A stretch of DNA of 11,839 nucleotides from Myxococcota bacterium (GTDB lineage Bacteria; Myxococcota_A; Polyangia; HGW-17; JAJRWW01), in NCBI GenBank assembly GCA_024276595.1, contig JAJRWW010000635.1:1-11839 (forward strand), written 5' to 3'. The notes under the pieces were generated by a model, which was not told the DNA's origin, ran no database searches, and worked only from the letters and a program-made list of their open reading frames with translations. Made by a program: the position numbers and the translations under genes. This document shows positions 1 to 6,253 of this stretch, piece after piece. Numbering within the stretch: the first letter of the stretch is position 1; each line of letters opens with the position of its first letter.

Positions 1-1314
1 ACTAGCTGTGAGCTGCCCACCTGCGGTGATGGTGTGACCGACAGCGGCGAGGCCTGCGACGACGGCAACTCGGTGGACAACGACGGCTGCAGCAATGGCT
101 GCGGGTTGCCCACCTGCGGAGACGGTATCGTCCAGGCGGGGGAGGAGTGCGACAACGGATCCGCCAACTCCGACACGCTTCCCAACGCCTGCCGCACGAG
201 CTGCCAGTCCGCCCACTGCGGCGATGGCGTGACCGACACCGGCGAGGCCTGCGACGACGGCAACTCGGTGGACAATGACGGCTGCAGCAATAGCTGCGGT
301 CTGGCCACCTGTGGGGACGGGGTGGTGGATCCCGGTGAGGCCTGTGACGACGGCAACGCCTCCAACACGGACGGGTGCCTCAACTCGTGCCTCCTGGCCG
401 CCTGCGGGGATGGCTTCGTGCAGGGCGGAGTGGAGCAGTGCGATGACGGCAACAGCGACAACACGGACGGGTGCCTCGTGACCTGCGAGCTGGCCACCTG
501 TGGGGATGGCTACGTGCAGGTGGGGGTGGAGGAGTGCGACGACGGCAACGACGATGACACCGATGGATGCGTTGCGGGCTGTGTGCTGGCCACCTGCGGT
601 GACGGTCACATGCAGGCCGGGGTGGAGGAGTGTGACGACGGCAACGGTGAGGACGACGACGGCTGCGTGGCGGGATGTGTGGCCGCTCGGTGCGGAGACG
701 CCTTCGTGCAGGTGGGGGTGGAGGAGTGCGATGACGGCAACGGCGACGACGACGACGGCTGCTCCAACGCCTGCGAGCTGCCAAGCTGTGGAGATGGCCT
801 GCTCGACCCGGGGGAGCAGTGCGACGACGGAAACACGGAGGACCTGGACGGCTGCCTGACCACCTGCCAGGAGAACACCTGCGGGGACGGCTACCTGAAC
901 GTGGGGGTGGAGGAGTGCGACGACGGCAACACCGTGGCCGGGGATGGCTGCAGCGCTGACTGTGGCCTGGAGGGCAGCGGGGCGGGCAACGGCAGCGGCT
1001 GCGGCTGTCGTGGCTCCGGCTCTTCGGAGGAGGGGCTCTGGTGGCTCCTGGTAGTGCTTGGGGCGCTCGTGCTGCTGGGGCGTCGCCGCCGAGAGCCATG
1101 GGCCCTTGCCGGTTGCAGACAGCCCCCGGCTCCGCCCCGGCACGACGAAGACGTCTACCCGGGAGATCCAGCCAGGACCTGGCGAGCCCCAGCCGGGCCG
1201 CCCGCCCAGGACGACCCCGCCCAGGACGACCCCGCCCAGGACGACCCCGCCCAGGACGACCCCGCCCAGGACGACCTGGTGCGAGGCCAGGGCTCAGTAG
1301 GCGAGCTCACCTAG
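1..1314 (+). CDS. DUF4215 (Myxococcus cysteine-rich) repeat surface protein with MYXO-CTERM tail, 5'-partial
   Basis: The reading frame is open to the left edge (first codons Thr-Ser-Cys-Glu-Leu), so the start and any signal peptide lie outside the window. The visible 437 residues contain ten tandem units of about 31-35 residues with the pattern CGDG...GxEECDDGN...DGC...C. The second unit is the most divergent (CDNG instead of CDDGN). This matches the DUF4215/Myxococcus cysteine-rich repeat family, which occurs in extracellular and outer-surface proteins; the paired Cys presumably form disulfides and the Asp-rich loops may bind calcium. After a Gly/Ser linker comes GCGC (997-1008), a hydrophobic segment (1039-1080, Trp-Trp then Leu/Val-rich) and RRRR (1081-1092), a MYXO-CTERM-type sorting signal. 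Unusually, the frame runs 73 residues past the Arg cluster, through five PAQDD repeats, to a TAG that overlaps the convergent gene. No enzymatic domain is visible. An adhesin or structural role is a guess. Confidence 0.9.
   Translation, partial: TSCELPTCGDGVTDSGEACDDGNSVDNDGCSNGCGLPTCGDGIVQAGEECDNGSANSDTLPNACRTSCQSAHCGDGVTDTGEACDDGNSVDNDGCSNSCGLATCGDGVVDPGEACDDGNASNTDGCLNSCLLAACGDGFVQGGVEQCDDGNSDNTDGCLVTCELATCGDGYVQVGVEECDDGNDDDTDGCVAGCVLATCGDGHMQAGVEECDDGNGEDDDGCVAGCVAARCGDAFVQVGVEECDDGNGDDDDGCSNACELPSCGDGLLDPGEQCDDGNTEDLDGCLTTCQENTCGDGYLNVGVEECDDGNTVAGDGCSADCGLEGSGAGNGSGCGCRGSGSSEEGLWWLLVVLGALVLLGRRRREPWALAGCRQPPAPPRHDEDVYPGDPARTWRAPAGPPAQDDPAQDDPAQDDPAQDDPAQDDLVRGQGSVGELT
34..300 (+). repeat. 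Near-identical 72-bp duplicate inside the DUF4215 array
   Basis: Bases 34-105 and 229-300 are the same except for four mismatches and lie exactly 195 bp (65 codons) apart. They encode DUF4215 units 1 and 3, with divergent unit 2 between them. The other units differ much more at DNA level, so this two-unit block looks recently duplicated or gene-converted. Confidence 0.75.
1171..1183. repeat. 13-nt palindrome (GCCAGG-A-CCTGGC)
   Basis: A perfect 6-bp inverted repeat around a single central A. It lies in the odd 3' extension of the DUF4215 gene, 17 bp before the 15-bp tandem array. There is no T-run, so it is not a convincing terminator. It may be chance in GC-rich DNA. Confidence 0.3.
1201..1275. 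repeat. Five perfect 15-bp tandem repeats (CCCGCCCAGGACGAC)
   Basis: Five identical copies run head to tail without a mismatch. In the + frame they encode Pro-Ala-Gln-Asp-Asp five times. The array lies between the Arg cluster of the MYXO-CTERM tail and the end of the convergent TPR gene, where an intergenic spacer would be expected. Perfect identity points to recent slippage expansion, so copy number probably varies between strains. Confidence 0.95.
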
Positions 1315-2403
1315 GGCAGCCAGCACCGCGGGGTGCTGTGGGTCCAGGCGCTTGGCGTGCATCAGACAGGCGTCTGCGTAGTCGGTGCGGCTGTAGACTC
1401 TCCTGTACCAGCGGCTCATCTGCACGAGGATGCCGGCCCGAGTGGAGATCTCGTCCACTCGCTGCACCAGGTCGTTGAGCTCGGAAAGCAGGAGATTCCA
1501 CAGCCCGTGCTCGTCGGCCAACTGCTCCATGCGGAAGACAGTCGCCCGGTTCGTGTAGTCCATGAGGTAGGCCAGCATCAGGGTCTTCAGGCCCTGCTCC
1601 GGGTCGCCGGAGCTGGCGTGGATGTGGGCCACCTCCCAGAGGGTCTCCACCTGCTCCACGGGGGACTCCAGAATGTCCACGCGGGCGGAGAGCAGCCTGG
1701 CGAGGCGAAGGTCATCGCCCGTGTCCCGGTAGATCTCTTCCAGGGAGAGGCTGGTCACAATGTCATGGGGATCCTCCTGGAGGCGGCGCTCCAGGAGGGC
1801 CGCCTCGGCCTCGCGGTCGCGGCGCTCGCTGGCCGAGCTGCTCTCAGCAGAGTCAGGAGGCTGGCCCTCGGTGGAGTTGGGAACGGGGGGCGGAGCTGGC
1901 CTGGTCGGCACGGGCGGGGGCATTGCTGGCTCGGGCACGGGCGGGGGCATTGCTGGCTCGGGCTCGGCCGCCGGGAGTTCAGAAGGCTCGGGCTCGGCCG
2001 CTGGGGGCTCAGGGGGCTCGGGCGCCTTCGAGGCGCTCTCCCCGTCGTCGTGCTCGGTCGGGAAGGCCTGGGGAAAGAGCGCCCGCAGGAGCTCGGCGGC
2101 GGCGTCCACCTCGAACATGGAGAGCTCCACCGACTCCTGGCCCGCGGCGGTGGACAGCCAGAGAGTGGAGCTGAAAGAGCCTCGCTCCAGCCGGGGGGCA
2201 AGGCCCTCCGAGACCGGGATCTGCCTGTAGGGGGTGAGCATGGAGCCGCGCCAGAAGGCCAGCAGCCTGCCGCGGTGGGCCAGCAGGTGGGTCTCTCCAA
2301 AAAGCCCCCCAGGGGCGTGCCCCACCGGCACGTGGTGGGTAACCTCCTCAGGAGCGATCTCCTGGGGTAGCTGCTCGACGAGGTCCAGAGGCATGAAGGT
2401 CAT
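1294..2403 (-). CDS. TPR-type protein with PH-like N-terminal domain and proline-rich linker
   Basis: A 369-residue protein with no signal peptide or membrane segment, so probably cytoplasmic. Residues about 20-112 look like a compact beta-rich domain ending in a helix (LLAHRGRLLAFWRG near 40-53, STLWLST near 79-85, AAAELLRAL near 101-109). This resembles bacterial PH-like domains, but that is fold guesswork. Residues 118-190 are a Pro/Glu/Ala-rich linker with 9-residue repeats (EPAMPPPVP twice). Residues 195-369 are helical with a TPR-like rhythm (LEEIYRDTGD, WEVAHIHASSGDPEQGL, YADACLMHAKRLDPQHPAVLAALGELAY), like large TPR scaffolds of Myxococcota. The protein stops inside what looks like another repeat helix, so it may be 3'-truncated. 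The ATG at 2403 is the first start after an in-frame TAG. No Shine-Dalgarno is evident, so translation may depend on the protease gene 58 nt upstream. Function unknown; a protein-protein adaptor is likely. Confidence 0.8.
   Translation of the reverse strand: MTFMPLDLVEQLPQEIAPEEVTHHVPVGHAPGGLFGETHLLAHRGRLLAFWRGSMLTPYRQIPVSEGLAPRLERGSFSSTLWLSTAAGQESVELSMFEVDAAAELLRALFPQAFPTEHDDGESASKAPEPPEPPAAEPEPSELPAAEPEPAMPPPVPEPAMPPPVPTRPAPPPVPNSTEGQPPDSAESSSASERRDREAEAALLERRLQEDPHDIVTSLSLEEIYRDTGDDLRLARLLSARVDILESPVEQVETLWEVAHIHASSGDPEQGLKTLMLAYLMDYTNRATVFRMEQLADEHGLWNLLLSELNDLVQRVDEISTRAGILVQMSRWYRRVYSRTDYADACLMHAKRLDPQHPAVLAALGELAY
1908..1961 (-). repeat. Two perfect 27-bp tandem repeats in the proline-rich linker
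   Basis: Bases 1908-1934 and 1935-1961 are identical and encode EPAMPPPVP twice in the linker of the TPR protein. Just beyond them (about 1961-2020) are two looser copies of a second unit encoding AAEPEP. These are typical of linkers that change length by slippage. Confidence 0.85.
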
Positions 2404-2461
2404 GGTGGCACGCTGCGGCTACGGTGTCCGCGGGAGAGAGGCTGTCCGGTGCCAGGCCTCG

Positions 2462-5400
2462 CTACCGGCGTCTTTTCCACAATGCGAGCCCCAGCAGGCC
2501 AAAAAGCAAGCCGAAGGGAAGACCGGCTTCCGGCGCGGAGCCGGTGGCGCAGCCGCAGCCCTTGCTGGAGGAGACGTTGGTGGAGTCCTGGGTCTGCGGG
2601 CCAGTGGGCGTGTCGTCGTCCTCATCGCTGATCAGGTCTCCGTCGTCGTCAAAGTCGAAGGCGTTGGGGACGCCGTCGCCGTCCACGTCGTCGTCGTCGG
2701 AGTTGAGGATACCGTCTCCGTCGATGTCCTCATCCTCTGTGTTGGGGATGCCGTCGTTGTCAATGTCGGAGTTGTCCGGCAGCTCCTTGGTGCCCTGCTC
2801 CAGGGGTGTGTTGTAGTTGCCCGTGTTCCGGTTGTCGTGCTTGTAGCCTTCCCAGTCGATCCTGCCAGAGGTGGATCCGTTGGTGCGCCAGGCGAAGAGC
2901 CAGCCGTTTCTGGTGCCAGTGATCACGTCCAGGTTTCCGTCCCCGTCCACGTCCCCCACGCAGGGGGAGGCCGCCACCCAGCCGCCGGTGAACTTGGGCC
3001 ACCCATCGGGCTCCTGGCCGTAGCGGTTGAAGGCGTGGACAAAGTAGCCAGCAGAGCCGTGGATGGCCTCGGGCAGGCCGTCGTTGTCCAGGTCGGCCAC
3101 CGCCGGGTTGAGGAAGAACTGGTAGTCATCCATGCGCCTGGGGAAGGAGTACAGGAAGCGGCCGCTTCGCGCGTCCCAGGCGCCCAGGAGGTGGTCGAAG
3201 TCCATGCGAGTCCCCCCCGCCACCATGGCGGCGGCCAGCAGCATGCCGCCGCCGCCCTGGAGCACGTCCAGCCGGCCGTCGTTGTTGAGGTCGCCGAAGG
3301 CGGCGTTGGTGAAAAACACCTGCATGGGCATGTCCGCCGAGTCTGATGCAGGGCCAAAGGCGAGCAGGGGGTCGGCGGGGGTGCCGTTCTCCACCGCTCT
3401 GTACAGGTAGCCGTCCGAGTCGAAGAGCTTGGTGGGTCCGGCGATGCCAGCGACGGCTATCTCCAGCCGCCCGTCGCCGTCCACGTCTGCCAGGGCGGGC
3501 GCGGCCACCATGCCCGTGCCCACTATGGGCAGCAGGTTGAGGGAGAGCACGTAGATGGGCCATCCATCCAGGAATGGTCCGTCCGGGTTGTTGTTGCCGT
3601 CTCCATGGAGAGCCCACAGGGTCCCCTGCTCGTTGCGGGTCTGGTTTGAGCCCAGGACGATGTCCATGGAGCCGTCGTTGTCGATGTCGCCCACTGAGGG
3701 AGCGGACACGATACGCCCGAAGTCCTCGTCCCCGGGGAGCCAGAGCTTGACCGGGAAGCCCGGGTCCAGGGTGCCGTCGTGGTGCCACATGTAAACGTAG
3801 CCGTCCATGCCGCCCACCACTATCTCGTAGTCCCCGTCCCCGTCCATGTCCTCCACAACGGGCGCAGCGATGATGCCGCTGTCCACGTTGTGAAACTCAT
3901 TTATGTCGGTGGTGAGGCTGCGATCCAGCTCCACGGGGAACCCGGGTTTTTGGTTGCCGGCCGAGTCGAACACGTGCACCCAGCCGTCGTGGTTGACGAC
4001 GACAATCTCCACGTCTCCATCTCCCTCCAGGTCCGCCACTGCCGGGGCGGCGATGGCGATGGAGGAGTAGTACTCAGCGTGCATCTCGCCCGACTGGAAC
4101 GCCGAGGACTGGAGGTGGTTGTCCGGGTTGGTCGGGTCCAGCGCCGGGTAGAGATTCACCGGCTGGGGCCAGCCTGGCACCTCGGTTCCGTCGCCGCGGA
4201 TCACGTGCACGTAGCCGTCCGCGTCAGCGTAGATGATGTCGCGGACCCCGTCGTTGTCCATGTCTGCGGTGCGAGGAGGCGCCTCGCCGGAGGCCCCGAG
4301 GAAGATGGGGAAGCCGGGCAGCAAGTCCGGATCACTTATGACCTGCACCGCCTTGCGCAGCTCTCCCTGGACGCCGTCCAGGTCGCTGTTGGTGGAGTTT
4401 GTCACGGCCCGCAGGCGGAGGGTCACCATGTGCCGGTTGACGCCCCGGTCAGGGGCGGGCTGGTCGGGGTTGTCCACCACCAGCCCGGAGATGTCCCAGG
4501 TGCCAATGACCCCGTTCAGGTTGGAGGTCATGGAGTCGCCAGAGGCGATGGTGGTGAAGTCCCCGTCGTCCGGCTCGATTCCGGGCGCCCACTCCAGCAC
4601 CCAGTCCACCGAGTCGTAGATGGTGTCGCGGAAGGAGACCTCGCCCAGGATCTGCACCTGGGGGGTCTGCTCCGGGACGAGCACGTGGAACCAGGAGGGG
4701 GTGGTGATGTCCACAACCGGCGGGATGCGCCCCGCCTCGATCTGGCGCACGGCTCGGCCCACGTTCGGGCGCCCGTAGCCAAAGCGCATCTCCCAGCCCT
4801 CTCGGGTGGGATAGCGCTCCGGGTCGTTGTGGGTCGCCGGGTCGTTTATGTCGTCCACGGTGGTGAGCAAAAGCTGGCGAACCTCGTCGGCGCGGAGGCG
4901 TCGGGCGCCCAGGTGGTCCGTGGCCTTGGGTGCGCCGTCCGGGAAGGGGACGTCCTCGCGCAGCGCCATGGAGTAGATGAGGCCCACGATGCCCGATGTG
5001 CGGCCCACCGCCTCGGAGGAGCAGCTCGACCCCGGGGTGGAGAGCAGGAGCTGGGCGCCGTAGTTGGTGCAGTTGCAGTAGTTCAGAAAGGTCTTGGCCT
5101 CCCGCCAGCTCAAGGAGTCGTGCTGGATGGAGTGGACGTAGACCGTGTGGTTCACGCTCCCGGGGAAGTTGTGGTGGAAGCTGTCCTCGTCCGCCGCGCT
5201 GACCACGAGGGTGACGTCGTTGTTCCACGCGTAGTCGATGGCGTCCTGGCTGAAGTTGGAGTTGTTGATCGAACCCTGGGCGGACTGGATCACGGAGGCT
5301 CCCGTGTCCACCGCGAAGATGACCGACATGGCGAAGTCGTTCACGTCGGTCATGTAGGACTCGCCCGACCGGACCATCAAGATGGTGCAGTCGGGGCAGA

Positions 5401-6151
5401 CGCCCAGGTCGCCGATGCCGTTGTTGCCCTCTGCCCCGGAGTCCTTGGCCTCTCCGGTCCCGTGGCCGTAGTCGGTCTCGTCCTCCGGGTCGTTGTCCAT
5501 CTGGTAGATGTCCCAACCGGAGATGTCGTCCGTGTAGCCGTTGAGATCGTCATCGACCCCGTCGGAGAAGATGGCGATGAGGTCCTGGGGGTCCAACATG
5601 CCGTTGCCGTTTATGTCCCAGCCCCCGGGGTGAGACAGCAGCGCCGTGTCGCACACGTCCACCGGCTGCTCGGGGCCGGTGTTGGTGGTGTAGTCCTGGA
5701 CGTTGAAGAAGCCGTCCTGGTTCACATCGAAGGTGGACCCGTCACCGGAGCAGCCGGCGTCCGGTGGGGGCAGCTCGCCCGCGTTGAGGTAGAACTTGTT
5801 GACCAGCTCTCGCTCTCGCCAGCGGATCCCGGAGTCCACCACAGCAATGATCACCCTCCTGTCGCCCGTGGTCTTTTGCCAGGCACGGTCCGCGTGCACC
5901 CCCGAGCCCATCTGCACCTCGTAGGGGCTGTAGGCGGAGATCCTGGCCACCGTCTCTGCCGGGAGGAAGCTGAAGTGCTCCCACACCGACTCGTAGCCGG
6001 GGTCGTTGGGCCAGTACTGCTGATCGGAGAGGTCGAGCTGATCGTCGTCGGGGGGCGGCCACTCGGCCCTGGCCTCCCCGTCGAGCAGCACCGCGACGGC
6101 GACGAGCAGTCCCAGCAGGGGGAGCTTCCGAAAAGAGGCTTGGTGGCGCAT
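2462..6151 (-). CDS. Secreted S8 (subtilisin-like) protease with FG-GAP propeller, calcium repeats and MYXO-CTERM anchor
   Basis: A 1229-residue exported protein. A signal peptide (Arg/Lys, then a Leu/Val core) probably ends after Ala-Arg-Ala at 29. The peptidase S8 domain spans about 60-470, with Asp106 (VVDSGI), His230 (GHGTG) and Ser379 in CSSEAVGRTSG, which replaces the usual GTSMAAPHVAG. The usual oxyanion Asn position reads Ala-Ala-Asp-Glu (319-322), so the Asn appears lost. Between Asp106 and His230 lies a roughly 55-residue insert with two dockerin/EF-hand-like loops (142-153 and 179-190). Residues 480-605 form an unassigned beta-rich domain. Residues 625-1090 hold eight FG-GAP/VCBS-type motifs (D-x-DG near 631, 708, 769, 823, 890, 955, 1021, 1068), probably a beta-propeller. 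Residues 1126-1180 are thrombospondin-3-like Asp repeats. The end is GCGC (1198-1201), a hydrophobic segment and KRRR. A clear AAGGA lies 7 nt before the ATG. Probable role: surface proteolysis or binding, with uncertain catalytic competence. Confidence 0.92.
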   Translation of the reverse strand: MRHQASFRKLPLLGLLVAVAVLLDGEARAEWPPPDDDQLDLSDQQYWPNDPGYESVWEHFSFLPAETVARISAYSPYEVQMGSGVHADRAWQKTTGDRRVIIAVVDSGIRWRERELVNKFYLNAGELPPPDAGCSGDGSTFDVNQDGFFNVQDYTTNTGPEQPVDVCDTALLSHPGGWDINGNGMLDPQDLIAIFSDGVDDDLNGYTDDISGWDIYQMDNDPEDETDYGHGTGEAKDSGAEGNNGIGDLGVCPDCTILMVRSGESYMTDVNDFAMSVIFAVDTGASVIQSAQGSINNSNFSQDAIDYAWNNDVTLVVSAADEDSFHHNFPGSVNHTVYVHSIQHDSLSWREAKTFLNYCNCTNYGAQLLLSTPGSSCSSEAVGRTSGIVGLIYSMALREDVPFPDGAPKATDHLGARRLRADEVRQLLLTTVDDINDPATHNDPERYPTREGWEMRFGYGRPNVGRAVRQIEAGRIPPVVDITTPSWFHVLVPEQTPQVQILGEVSFRDTIYDSVDWVLEWAPGIEPDDGDFTTIASGDSMTSNLNGVIGTWDISGLVVDNPDQPAPDRGVNRHMVTLRLRAVTNSTNSDLDGVQGELRKAVQVISDPDLLPGFPIFLGASGEAPPRTADMDNDGVRDIIYADADGYVHVIRGDGTEVPGWPQPVNLYPALDPTNPDNHLQSSAFQSGEMHAEYYSSIAIAAPAVADLEGDGDVEIVVVNHDGWVHVFDSAGNQKPGFPVELDRSLTTDINEFHNVDSGIIAAPVVEDMDGDGDYEIVVGGMDGYVYMWHHDGTLDPGFPVKLWLPGDEDFGRIVSAPSVGDIDNDGSMDIVLGSNQTRNEQGTLWALHGDGNNNPDGPFLDGWPIYVLSLNLLPIVGTGMVAAPALADVDGDGRLEIAVAGIAGPTKLFDSDGYLYRAVENGTPADPLLAFGPASDSADMPMQVFFTNAAFGDLNNDGRLDVLQGGGGMLLAAAMVAGGTRMDFDHLLGAWDARSGRFLYSFPRRMDDYQFFLNPAVADLDNDGLPEAIHGSAGYFVHAFNRYGQEPDGWPKFTGGWVAASPCVGDVDGDGNLDVITGTRNGWLFAWRTNGSTSGRIDWEGYKHDNRNTGNYNTPLEQGTKELPDNSDIDNDGIPNTEDEDIDGDGILNSDDDDVDGDGVPNAFDFDDDGDLISDEDDDTPTGPQTQDSTNVSSSKGCGCATGSAPEAGLPFGLLFGLLGLALWKRRR
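5567..5728 (-). other. Dockerin/EF-hand-like calcium-loop insert within the S8 catalytic domain
   Basis: Residues 142-195 of the protease contain two segments with the D-x-N-x-D/N-G-x-x-(N/D)-x-x-D loop pattern: DVNQDGFFNVQD and DINGNGMLDPQD, the second followed by LIAIF. They lie between the catalytic Asp and His segments. The pattern matches calcium-binding dockerin/EF-hand loops. Whether the pair binds calcium or a cohesin-like partner is not known. Confidence 0.6.
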
Positions 6152-6158
6152 GGTGTGT

Positions 6159-6163
6159 TCCTT
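6159..6163 (-). promoter_or_regulatory. Shine-Dalgarno AAGGA of the S8 protease gene
   Basis: The minus strand reads AAAGGA, then seven bases (ACACACC), then ATG. Spacing and sequence are near ideal, which fixes the start at 6151 rather than at any internal Met. Confidence 0.75.
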
Positions 6164-6173
6164 TCGTGGATTT

Positions 6174-6210
6174 GCCCGAGAGCATAGGTCGAAAGGGTGG
6201 GCATGTTCAA
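6174..6210 (-). promoter_or_regulatory. Possible sigma70-type promoter for the protease gene
   Basis: On the minus strand TTGAAC (6205-6210) is followed after 18 nt by TATGCT (6181-6186), in a locally AT-richer stretch of the only sizeable intergenic gap (6152-6253). The predicted transcript would start near 6174, leaving a 5' leader of about 23 nt that includes the AAGGA. Matches are 4 of 6 to each hexamer. The assignment rests on sequence alone. Confidence 0.35.
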
Positions 6211-6225
6211 CCGGGAATTGCCCGG
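6211..6225. repeat. Short inverted repeat CCGGG-AATTG-CCCGG
   Basis: A 5-bp stem with a 5-nt loop lies just upstream of the putative -35 element and after the stop of the metallo-hydrolase gene. No U-run follows on either strand, so it is a weak terminator at best. It could equally be an operator-like site or chance. Confidence 0.25.
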
Positions 6226-6253
6226 GGTCCTCGGCAGGCCGCGGTGCCAGCCT

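Noticed and set aside
1201..1275. 15-bp array as a CRISPR
   Set aside because: The units abut with no spacers, and there are no cas genes.
1333..2370. 345-codon + strand frame opposite the TPR gene
   Set aside because: It is an antisense shadow with no recognisable domain. The minus frame gives a coherent domain-linker-TPR protein.
3779..6187. Open + strand frame of about 800 codons opposite the S8 protease
   Set aside because: Its translation is rich in Val-His-Val/Asp-Gly strings, the antisense image of Asp/Gly-rich FG-GAP codons in high-GC DNA. The minus-strand gene has a signal peptide, catalytic motifs, domains and a sorting tail.
6211..6225. Inverted repeat as an intrinsic terminator of the metallo-hydrolase gene
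   Set aside because: The stem is only 5 bp and no T-run follows on either strand.
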